From assembly GCF_014268615.1 (NCBI RefSeq), contig NZ_JABWQV010000019.1, forward strand, positions 1 to 46,298: a DNA stretch of 46,298 nucleotides. The letters are read 5' to 3'. Positions within the stretch are counted from its first letter, which is position 1, and each line of letters opens with the position of its first letter. The stretch is from Pseudomonas tehranensis. GTDB lineage: Bacteria; Pseudomonadota; Gammaproteobacteria; Pseudomonadales; Pseudomonadaceae. Position numbers and translations under genes: made by a program. Shown here piece by piece: positions 9,633 to 17,728 of this stretch. The notes under the pieces were generated by a model. It was not told the DNA's origin, searched no databases, and saw only the letters and a program-made list of their open reading frames with translations.

Positions 9633-9652
9633 GGCAGCCCGTTCGGGCTGCC
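9633..9652 (+). terminator. Hairpin after cobJ, likely terminator
   Basis: GGCAGCCC, loop GTTC, GGGCTGCC: a perfect 8-base stem starting 8 bases after the cobJ stop codon. The following sequence (ATTATCCAG) has only a weak T-run, so termination may be partial. Confidence 0.6.
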
Positions 9653-9840
9653 ATTATCCAGTGAGTTGCTCACTTACTGCCGGTTATAAAAATCGATGGA
9701 AAACTAAGTTGCCGTTGAACTTCTTGTTACAGGGCGCTTGTGTTTTTATTTGGAAATTTATTCAGTTTGAATGACGTCCGGTGATGCGTTAGTTTTGCGT
9801 CACCTTATCGGACATGTTGCGTTCTTAACGTTAACTATCC

Positions 9841-9858
9841 AAGTGCCTGGAGGCACTT
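9841..9858 (+). promoter_or_regulatory. Leader hairpin with GGA in its loop, candidate RsmA/RsmE site
   Basis: AAGTGCC, loop TGGA, GGCACTT, ending 49 bases before the first ATG of the giant toxin. If the C-G pair closing the loop opens, the loop is the hexamer CTGGAG, the kind of presentation RsmA/CsrA proteins prefer. Two further A-N-GGA strings follow: ATGGAC at 9859-9864, and ATGGAA at 9908-9913, which overlaps the Shine-Dalgarno-like GGAA for the second ATG. This is an inference from motif and structure only. Confidence 0.4.
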
Positions 9859-9907
9859 ATGGACTGCTGTTGCCTGAAATCGGCCCCGGCATATTTATAT
9901 GCAATAA

Positions 9908-12900
9908 ATGGAATTATTGGTGATGAATGAGAGCGGAATAAGATCGGCGCAAGGTTACGTCGATTTCATGGGTTTGTTGAAACTGAAGGATCTTGAGCAA
10001 GCATTGATGCCGCATAAAGGCACTGATCAATACGAGGCGGTGCTGCGCTATTATTTTGGCTGTATCGCCTCGCTGGATTCGCCATCGATGTTGGAGCCGC
10101 TGGGGCTGCTCAAGCAGGCATTGAGGGCGTTTCTGGGCACTGGGCGTCAACGACGCACGGCGGAGCTGGAACCGTCCGGTGCAGCTGAGGCTGTGGACCT
10201 GGCGCACATCTACACGACCGTCGAAAGTTTTGAAACACGTCTGCACAACAGCGTCGAGCAGTTAAGAACAGTGGCGCTCGAAGTTCCTAAAAAGTTGCAT
10301 TTCGTCTGGCTGGGAGGCGGTATTAGCGCGATTCAGCGCGACTACATCAATGTCTGGAAACAAGTGATGGCCGAGGAAGGCTATCAACTTAGTCTCTGGT
10401 ATGACAGCGATGCGTTGTTGGCTTATGAAACCAATCGGATCATTGTCGAAGCCGCCAAGGCCGATGCCATGCTCCAGGGTGCAATGGATATTACCGATGC
10501 ATTTGAATTGGGTGATCGCTACGAAGAGCGAGTGATTGTCCTGAAGCAGCAGATGTTCGCTCATATCAAGGAAGTGGTGGAAAACGGCGGTAGTGGCGAT
10601 GACGCGAGGATCGATCTGCTGGTCCGAGCCTATGGCCAGGACAAGGCTCGGCTGACTGCCCTGAAGGCGGCCAACCTGCTCAGCCTTTCGGCCTTGGCCG
10701 AAGGGAGCCTGACATTGCGTGATCTTGCCCAGGGGGAGGCTCCCTTGCAGTTGCAAGATATCTACGAGCGGGAGATCAGCCTGCGTTGCAACCTGGCTTC
10801 AGGCTCCGATGTGGTACGCGTCGAAGCACTGTTCAACGAAGGCGGCCTCTACGCCGACGTCGATAACCTGCCGCCCTTGCTGGATAAACTGGGAAGCGTG
10901 GACATCCGCGCGTTCCAGACGGACGCACGCCTGGGCGTGCTGCAACTGCTGCTCGATCGCAATCCTGAGTGGATGCCCGGTCGTCAGGCTTTGCGTGGTA
11001 AATACACGAACTATCAAGACCAGATCCCATTGGAAAGCCGTGAGGCGCTCGAGCGTTTCGCTGACAGCAAGCCTGAGCTCAAGCAGGTGTTTGGCATACC
11101 GGCAGAGCGTCTCGCCCGGCCGTATGAATTGCGCGCTGTCGCCGAGCAGCATTCGATGAGCAACGCGTTCCTGATGGCTCATCCAGGGGCCGCGATGCTC
11201 AAGACCGTCATCGATCGTTTCAGGCTCAACTATGAGATCGTCGATGCCACCGCGCGCTTGGCCGATGAGCAAAACGTTGCCCTCACCGACATCCACGCCA
11301 TGGAAGATCTTGCTGCGCAAGCTGCGACAGCGGTGTTCGGCAACTTGCGTGAGCTGCCCCCGGAAGAGGAAATGGCGGTCTCTTTTCTGGCTCAGGCAGC
11401 CGCCACTTACTACAGCGACGGCATCCGCCCCCAGAGCGAAGTGACCATCTACCTGACCGGGCCTGGTGCCATGCGCGCCGCCATGCTGGATTATCAGCGG
11501 GCCAACTTCACACCTCGAAGCGCTGAAAACTGGCGAACGGAGATCGCCATTCCCGCCATCGCGACGGTGAACCGAGCCACCGAGGAAGAACTGGATCATT
11601 CCTGGAAAGAAAACGAAAAAGACGGCGTGCAATGGCTCGGCAATGAGAAAAAAAGCTGGCAGCAGGGCCGCTTCCAGGCACGTTACGCCGGTGAGCTGGC
11701 GGAACTGCTCAAATACCGCACGCTTCAGTTCGATGAAGGCTGGCCGGTGTTGGAAGGGCGTCACGTGCTGTCCACCGACTTGCTGCAGCATTTGGCCGAT
11801 CAGTTGGGTGAGCCTTTCATGGCGATGATGGGGAGCAGCCACACCGGTGTGGTGGCCTTCGACCAGCCGATACCGCTGAGTTTCGACGCGCGCCAGGCGA
11901 TCCGCGCCCAAAGTTCCAGTCTGCTGCCGCCTGCGTCGTTGGGCGATTCGCAGACGCAGCGGCTTTCTGTCGCTGAGCTGCTGGGCCAACTTGCCGATGG
12001 CCATCTCGACGTGGCGCAGTTGAGCCCTCTGCAACGTCTGCTGCTGGGGACTTTGATCGGCGCAAAGTCCCTGGATAATCGCAACTTCGATGCACTTCGC
12101 CCGCAATTGGACAACCTGGCCAACAACCTTGGCGAACGGGGGACCGTGGGTAGCTACGCCATGATCGAGCAGGCGTTATACCGACAGCACGCGCCGGCGT
12201 TCCTGGCCGGATTGGTCGACCCGGTCGAATATTCGCTCCTGCATGCGGACACTGCCCTGGGCCTGAAGAAAGACGCCTTGGAGCGGCCGCTGACGTTGCG
12301 CCAATGGGGCCGGCAAGTGGCTCGGATCCAGCGGTTGGCGCAGATTGAGTACCGTACCCGGGTCACCGAGCGTGTCGGTGTCGTGCTGGATGGTTTCGAG
12401 GCCGACGTGACCAAGCCTGTGCCGCAGGATCTGCTGCTTCAGGGCGAAGGAGACAGGGTGGGCGGACGTTGCTATCCATTGACCCTGGCCATGGCGGCTG
12501 CGTTGTCGGCGGGGAAGGCAGCGGTCAACACCCTGCGCGAGCGGTTCTACCTGGGGGCCATCGAGCCCGAGGCAAGCGATTGCGTGACCTTTTTGCAAGG
12601 GGTGGAAGCGTTGCGCGATGTGCAGACCGGCGACGTCGGCAGTGCGCTGGCGCGCTCGGACCTGAAACAGGTCGTGGAGATTCTGCAAGCCAGGACGACC
12701 ACCAGCACCTTGATGCTCAGCTCCGACAACCACGCCATGCTGGTGGCAAGGACCGTCGAGGGCGAGCGCAGTACCTATCACTTCTACGATCCGAATTTCG
12801 GCGTATTCGAGTTCGAGCACGCCACGCGGTTCAGGCAGGCGCTGGAGCGCTTCTTCCTCGATCAGGGGATGGCCGGTTATTACGCGGCGTACGGCGAGGC

Positions 12901-15900
12901 GACGCATCCGACCTTCGATCTGCTTGAGCTGGACGGTGAGCGAGTAGCGGAAATCGAGCTGCCGGGTGCGATCAAGGTCTCGGACCTGCTGCAAGCCGCA
13001 GCCTTGCCAGGACAGGCGCAACGTCCTGTCCGACAGCGGCTGGCCTCTGCCCGTGGGCAATCGCTGATGAGCAATTCCCGGCTTGGCAGTTGCCTGATGG
13101 CGCTCGATGGCCATTGGTGGGGGCAACAGATCGCGCACGTGACCACCGGCCTTCAGCAGCAGGATCAGTTGGCGCCGCGGTTTGTGCCGTTGTTCGAGAC
13201 CCTGGAGATCACGCCGGCCGGTTCGTACCGGGTGAGCCTGATCGATCCTGAAGATCCCGAGCACCTGGTGCGGGTCACTTCGGATGACCATCGGCTTCTG
13301 CGTATCAAAAGCTACCTGTCGGAACGCTTCCTGGCCCTTGCCAACAAGCCCTCCGTGCCCAGCGATCCTGTCGAGGTGGGAAGTGTTCACACCCTGAATG
13401 CCGGCTTCGCCATCCAGGCGCTGATGATGGCGTTGACCGCGCATGAAGGGGCTGATCGGCCCCTGTCCCTGGCCGTGCGGCTGCACGCCTATGTCAATTA
13501 CGCGCAATTGGTGCATGGCGTCGTGTCCGATGTGGCGGGTCTGGTCGGGCTGGTCCGACAGGCGCTGGCAGAAGAGAAACTCATCGCCCGCACCGTCGCT
13601 CCGGTGGTCAAGGCGGCCGTAGGGTCTGGCTTGAGCGAAGCGACCGGCGGCCTCCTGCAACTGGCGAATGTCGGGTTCGACATCTACCAATTGGTGACCG
13701 CGACCAACGAAGTCGCACGCGCCCAGTTCGGCACTCAATTGGCGTTCGACTCGGCCGGGCTGGTGTTGTCGGCCGGAGCGCTCGCAGCAGGCGCCACCAC
13801 CGCCGGCGCGTTTCTTGGCGGGGCCGGGGTGATCCTGGGTGGGTTGGCGGTGGGGGTGGCGGCGCTGGCCCAAGGGTTTGCGACCATTGCCGAGCAAGCC
13901 AAACAGGTCGGGCTGTTCTTCGACGAGATGACTAAGGCGCATCTGCAGCCCTATCGGTTTGACGCGCATGGCAAGGCCTGGCTCCCGCACTCGTCATTGA
14001 TTGTCCGAACACTGGACCTGGCTCGCGGCCAACTTCAGCTGGACAGTCCCAGGCTGTATCCGTTGCGGGATCATTTCGGCGTGCCGACGTTCGATCTCGA
14101 CTATGACCGGTCGATCGATATTCGCCGCGAATTGCGCCTGCCCGGTCGGGTCATGTTCACACCCCCCGCCGGCCAGACCATCGTACTGCCCGGCACGCCG
14201 CAAGCCTGCTATCGCTATGAGTACAAGGCGCTGCCATTCGCCAGCTTGCGCCATGACGCCGGGTTCGACACCGCACGGCGCCTGGAGAAGAGAAAGGCCG
14301 ATGGCGGGTGGCTGTTCCTGTTTTCGTTCTACTCGTTCCCCAGCGACTACATCCTGAATCGCCTGGTCCCGGACTACCGGCCAACGGTCATCGATGTGCT
14401 GCTCGACGACCACGAGCGTTCACTGGTGGTGCCTGCCGTTCCCACGGACTGGCAAGGGAAGATTGCCTACCAGATCCGCAGCGCCGGCAAACGCTGTGTG
14501 GTGACGCTCAATCCCGGTGTGAGCCTCACCCTGGAGTCGTTGAGCCTGCACGAGGCCAGTTGGGTGCTGGACGCTCCGTGGGCCACCGAGGGCGATATCC
14601 GGCTCGAGCGCAGCAGCAGGATGTTCGTGGGCGATATCCAGGTGAACTTCACGGGGACCCGCCGCCACCAAATATTGCTGCGCCTCAGCGAGAACCAGGT
14701 ATTCCAGGTCGAGATGACGGAGCTCAAGCTGAGCCTCATCGAGCAGGACGTGCCGCCAGGCATGGATCGGCAGGCCTTGCAGACGCACCTCAAGGCCCAG
14801 GCCCGGGAGCACCGTCTGGTGATGCCCTACACGCCTGTCCACCACTACCTGGTTCCGTTCGAAAAGCCGGACGAGCCTCGTTACATCACCGCTTGGTATG
14901 ACACCCGGGAGGATCGTTTCCTGTATATCCGCAACGACGTACCGGGTGCCGAAGACGCGATCCTGGGGACCGTGGCGGGCGGCTGCGCCTACTTTTTCGA
15001 ACCAGAGAACGTGATTGTCTGGCAAGTCGATGCGGTCACCGGGCTGCTGAGCCACCGTTATTGGTTATGGCCGGCGAAAGGCAAGCAGACGATCATCAAA
15101 AGTATCGAGGCGGACCCTCAGGGAGTGGTGCATGTGGTGCAGGAAGTCACCCGCGAGGATCAGACCACCGAGGTGCTGGTCTATGTCATCCATGATGGGC
15201 AGTTGCTGCTGAGTTCTGTGACTCGGGATCTCGATCCGACGCTGGAGTCGGTGTTCAGCGCCAGCGAAACGCTGGCCGACTGGTCGCAGGTGTTGGGCGC
15301 GGGCTATCCCTTTACCCCGTACGTCGGTGATCGTACCTATGCCACCGTCAACTGGCAGCCGGCCCCCTTTGTTTCGGTCTGCTGGAAGATCGAGGAGACG
15401 TTGCGAGACATGGCCTGGATTCGCCGCAGCGACCAATTGATCATCCGTCCCTCGCCGAGACGCAATCATTACCGGGGATGGCCGGACTCGATCAAGAATC
15501 TCACCGATCTGACGCTGCTCACACCGGCGCAGGGGAGCAATGTGTTTGTCATCTACGACAAGACCAAGCAGGAGCTGTGCCGCAGGCAGCGCACCCTGGT
15601 GGAGGGAAAAGGGCAGTGGTCCAACCGGTGGCTACGCTCCGAGAAACTGGACAATATCATCGCCGTCGAGGACGGCTATCTGGCACTGATGTCCGATGGC
15701 CTGTTTTACAACCTGACGGACCAGGGACGCCAGGAACTGGGCGGTGTGACTGAACATTGGTTCAAGGACCGCGTGCATTGGTGGTCGGAATTGGAACCGT
15801 TAGCCCGGCGCTATCCGGGCAAGCCCCTCGCTCTGATCGGCCTGGCCAACTTCACCGGGGACGCGAAGCTGGGGGCCTGGTACATCGACAACAGGTTGCT

Positions 15901-16993
15901 GTTGATCGACCCGGGGCACGGCAAGGAAGTGCGCCTGCTGAGCGCAACGCCGGACGGCGAGGCAGCCTGGTTATTCGATGTTTTAAGTGGGGAGGTCTAT
16001 CGCCAGGCGTTTATCGATCCGCAACGCCTGGAGCCGGCCTTTGGCGAAGGCTCGCAATTGTTGCAGGCTGACGCGCTGCCCGTCCCACAGCGCGTATGGG
16101 CGCCGTGGCAGTTCGCCGAGCTGACGGTCGAAGGCGCGGGTTTGCGCGGCGTGACATTCGAAGGCGTGGTGGTCTCGTTGCGAGACCCGGAGCCGGCGTT
16201 CATCACCGGTGTCACGCTTGAGTGGGTCATCGCTCAGGGTGGGCGTGAGCGTGAGGGGCTTAAGCGATTGCTGGAGTATCCCTTCCATGGCCCGCTTTTG
16301 TCGGTGGAGGATCCGGATAACCTGAAATGGTTCGTCACCCAGAGCAAACGCCTGATCCGGGTACCACGGGCCGCGGTTCCCGAGTCTTTCGAAGTGCTTG
16401 GGACGCAGAAACAAACCAATCTGCTGATTCATGAAGGTGACAATGGAAAACTGCTCACCTATCCGGACATAGGGCATGCGGGGCCCCTCAGTTATGTACA
16501 GCGCGATGGCGAAGTCATGGTTATGGAGGGACAGACGAAGATCGAGGACCTCCTGCCGCTGATGCCCGACGGTGTCACGACCCTGGTCCTGCGCATGGGG
16601 CAAGGTACGGAGAGTTATCGATTGTCGAAGGCGGCTTGGTTGAGGCTCGAATCGGTCATTGTCCATTGTCGGCATTCCCTGGACAACGCAGCAACAGAGC
16701 CGGGCAAGTTGATCTGGGAACTGGATGAGCCGGAAAAGTTGCTGCTCAGTCTTGTCGACGAACACTTGGTCATCATCGACCCGGACAGTGGGCACAGCGT
16801 GATATTTCGTGAGGCGTATGCCGCGGATATCGGCCTGCGGGGCGACGTCCTGCTCAGTTTCGAAAAACATCGGCGTTACGCTGTTTCGACGCTGATTCAG
16901 CGAATGGACGCTCGGCACAATACCCAGGGCAGTGTAACGCTGAAAGAGTTGCTGAGCGTCCCGGCAATTGTGGAAAACAGCTTGGCGGATTAA
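9908..16993 (+). CDS. Giant TcdB/lymphostatin-like toxin: GT44 glycosyltransferase, C58-like protease, pore-forming region
   Basis: A 2361-residue protein. Residues about 125-570 match clostridial glucosylating toxins: LHFVWLGGG (Trp134), LWYDSDALL, then SDVVR with Asp301 and Arg304 and YADVD with Asp317 and Asp319. These spacings equal those of TcdB Asp270/Arg273/Asp286/Asp288. Known GT44 enzymes sugar-modify host Rho/Ras GTPases. Residues about 800-1000 hold a YopT/MCF-like module: GGRCYPL (Cys855), DNHAMLV (His942), FYDPNFG (Asp961). A hydrophobic Gly/Ala stretch at about 1279-1325 lies in a TcdA/TcdB-type pore-forming region. The remaining 1000 residues or so are beta-rich with many Trp/Tyr, and no clostridial repeats are seen. 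There is no signal peptide and no adjacent exporter. The order glycosyltransferase-protease-pore resembles E. coli LifA/Efa1. The ATG at 9923 is a possible better start, having GGAA 9 bases upstream. Confidence 0.88.
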   Translation: MELLVMNESGIRSAQGYVDFMGLLKLKDLEQALMPHKGTDQYEAVLRYYFGCIASLDSPSMLEPLGLLKQALRAFLGTGRQRRTAELEPSGAAEAVDLAHIYTTVESFETRLHNSVEQLRTVALEVPKKLHFVWLGGGISAIQRDYINVWKQVMAEEGYQLSLWYDSDALLAYETNRIIVEAAKADAMLQGAMDITDAFELGDRYEERVIVLKQQMFAHIKEVVENGGSGDDARIDLLVRAYGQDKARLTALKAANLLSLSALAEGSLTLRDLAQGEAPLQLQDIYEREISLRCNLASGSDVVRVEALFNEGGLYADVDNLPPLLDKLGSVDIRAFQTDARLGVLQLLLDRNPEWMPGRQALRGKYTNYQDQIPLESREALERFADSKPELKQVFGIPAERLARPYELRAVAEQHSMSNAFLMAHPGAAMLKTVIDRFRLNYEIVDATARLADEQNVALTDIHAMEDLAAQAATAVFGNLRELPPEEEMAVSFLAQAAATYYSDGIRPQSEVTIYLTGPGAMRAAMLDYQRANFTPRSAENWRTEIAIPAIATVNRATEEELDHSWKENEKDGVQWLGNEKKSWQQGRFQARYAGELAELLKYRTLQFDEGWPVLEGRHVLSTDLLQHLADQLGEPFMAMMGSSHTGVVAFDQPIPLSFDARQAIRAQSSSLLPPASLGDSQTQRLSVAELLGQLADGHLDVAQLSPLQRLLLGTLIGAKSLDNRNFDALRPQLDNLANNLGERGTVGSYAMIEQALYRQHAPAFLAGLVDPVEYSLLHADTALGLKKDALERPLTLRQWGRQVARIQRLAQIEYRTRVTERVGVVLDGFEADVTKPVPQDLLLQGEGDRVGGRCYPLTLAMAAALSAGKAAVNTLRERFYLGAIEPEASDCVTFLQGVEALRDVQTGDVGSALARSDLKQVVEILQARTTTSTLMLSSDNHAMLVARTVEGERSTYHFYDPNFGVFEFEHATRFRQALERFFLDQGMAGYYAAYGEATHPTFDLLELDGERVAEIELPGAIKVSDLLQAAALPGQAQRPVRQRLASARGQSLMSNSRLGSCLMALDGHWWGQQIAHVTTGLQQQDQLAPRFVPLFETLEITPAGSYRVSLIDPEDPEHLVRVTSDDHRLLRIKSYLSERFLALANKPSVPSDPVEVGSVHTLNAGFAIQALMMALTAHEGADRPLSLAVRLHAYVNYAQLVHGVVSDVAGLVGLVRQALAEEKLIARTVAPVVKAAVGSGLSEATGGLLQLANVGFDIYQLVTATNEVARAQFGTQLAFDSAGLVLSAGALAAGATTAGAFLGGAGVILGGLAVGVAALAQGFATIAEQAKQVGLFFDEMTKAHLQPYRFDAHGKAWLPHSSLIVRTLDLARGQLQLDSPRLYPLRDHFGVPTFDLDYDRSIDIRRELRLPGRVMFTPPAGQTIVLPGTPQACYRYEYKALPFASLRHDAGFDTARRLEKRKADGGWLFLFSFYSFPSDYILNRLVPDYRPTVIDVLLDDHERSLVVPAVPTDWQGKIAYQIRSAGKRCVVTLNPGVSLTLESLSLHEASWVLDAPWATEGDIRLERSSRMFVGDIQVNFTGTRRHQILLRLSENQVFQVEMTELKLSLIEQDVPPGMDRQALQTHLKAQAREHRLVMPYTPVHHYLVPFEKPDEPRYITAWYDTREDRFLYIRNDVPGAEDAILGTVAGGCAYFFEPENVIVWQVDAVTGLLSHRYWLWPAKGKQTIIKSIEADPQGVVHVVQEVTREDQTTEVLVYVIHDGQLLLSSVTRDLDPTLESVFSASETLADWSQVLGAGYPFTPYVGDRTYATVNWQPAPFVSVCWKIEETLRDMAWIRRSDQLIIRPSPRRNHYRGWPDSIKNLTDLTLLTPAQGSNVFVIYDKTKQELCRRQRTLVEGKGQWSNRWLRSEKLDNIIAVEDGYLALMSDGLFYNLTDQGRQELGGVTEHWFKDRVHWWSELEPLARRYPGKPLALIGLANFTGDAKLGAWYIDNRLLLIDPGHGKEVRLLSATPDGEAAWLFDVLSGEVYRQAFIDPQRLEPAFGEGSQLLQADALPVPQRVWAPWQFAELTVEGAGLRGVTFEGVVVSLRDPEPAFITGVTLEWVIAQGGREREGLKRLLEYPFHGPLLSVEDPDNLKWFVTQSKRLIRVPRAAVPESFEVLGTQKQTNLLIHEGDNGKLLTYPDIGHAGPLSYVQRDGEVMVMEGQTKIEDLLPLMPDGVTTLVLRMGQGTESYRLSKAAWLRLESVIVHCRHSLDNAATEPGKLIWELDEPEKLLLSLVDEHLVIIDPDSGHSVIFREAYAADIGLRGDVLLSFEKHRRYAVSTLIQRMDARHNTQGSVTLKELLSVPAIVENSLAD

Positions 16994-17053
16994 TGCAGGT
17001 TTAAATACCGATTTAAATCAGTCTATCGTTCGTGGGGCGATTCTCCGCACATT

Positions 17054-17089
17054 GAGGCTGCTGGTGTGGCTAGGGCACCAGATAGCCTC
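17054..17089. terminator. Hairpin between the giant toxin and the MarC-family gene
   Basis: Arms GAGGCT-G-CTGGTG and CACCAG-AT-AGCCTC around a 9-base loop, between two convergent genes and running into the end of the MarC-family frame. Neither strand has a T-run after it, so it may be a structural 3' end rather than a true intrinsic terminator. Confidence 0.35.
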
Positions 17090-17666
17090 TGACCCCGGTA
17101 AAGATGATCTGCGCGGCCAGCGCGCAGACGAACAAACCCATCAGGCGACTGACGATCTGTAAGCCCTGGTCACCGAGAATCCGCTCGATGCGGCTGGACA
17201 GGTAAAGCACCACGCCAACGGTGAAACTGGCCAGGGCGATGCTGATGATGGCCATGAGTTTGTCGTCCCAGTGCGGCTGGCTCACACCCATCACCAGCAA
17301 GGCGCCGATGGTGCCGGGGCCGACCGTCAACGGAATGGTCAGCGGGACGATGGTCACGTCCTGCTGAACATTATCTGTCTGTACGGCTGATTTGCCTTGA
17401 GCCATGCCCAGCGCCGAAATGAACAGCACGCTGCCGGCGCCGATGCGGAACGCATCCACGGTGATGCCGAACACGCTGAAAATCACCCGTCCGAACAAAT
17501 ACAGCAATACGCTGGACACCAGCGTCGCGATCGCGACTTTCCAGGCCAGGCGCCGTTGTTCCTTACGCGAGTAGCCGCGGGTCAGGCCGATAAAACACGA
17601 CAGCACGAAGAAGGGGCTGTAGAGCACCAGCATCTTCAGGTAAACGCTGAACAACACATGAAGCAT
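17070..17666 (-). CDS. MarC/UPF0056 family integral membrane protein
   Basis: A 198-residue inner-membrane protein with about six hydrophobic segments, starting with VYLKMLVLYSPFFVLSCFIGL. Family marks are the basic loop RGYSRKEQRRLAWKVA, then LFGITVDAFRIGAGSVLFISALGM after the second segment, and PLTIPLTVGPGTIGALLVMG in the middle, with the PLTIPLTxGPG string typical of MarC/YhgN. The family was once linked to antibiotic resistance but that link was withdrawn. Transport function is not established. It is convergent with the giant toxin gene and lies 62 bases downstream of retS on the same strand. Confidence 0.92.
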   Translation of the reverse strand: MLHVLFSVYLKMLVLYSPFFVLSCFIGLTRGYSRKEQRRLAWKVAIATLVSSVLLYLFGRVIFSVFGITVDAFRIGAGSVLFISALGMAQGKSAVQTDNVQQDVTIVPLTIPLTVGPGTIGALLVMGVSQPHWDDKLMAIISIALASFTVGVVLYLSSRIERILGDQGLQIVSRLMGLFVCALAAQIIFTGVRGYLVP

Positions 17667-17728
17667 GGTCGAGGCTCAAGGCGGAGAAAGACGTCGGGAG
17701 TCTATCAGGCGTTTTGGTGTCTGTCGGC

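Noticed and set aside
10799..12106. Minus-strand frame of 435 codons inside the giant toxin
   Set aside because: It is antisense to the well-supported GT44 domain and has the composition of a complementary-strand shadow in GC-rich DNA.
12176..13990. Minus-strand frame of 604 codons inside the giant toxin
   Set aside because: It is antisense to the C58 and pore-forming regions. It is rich in Arg, Gln and His with no recognisable domain.
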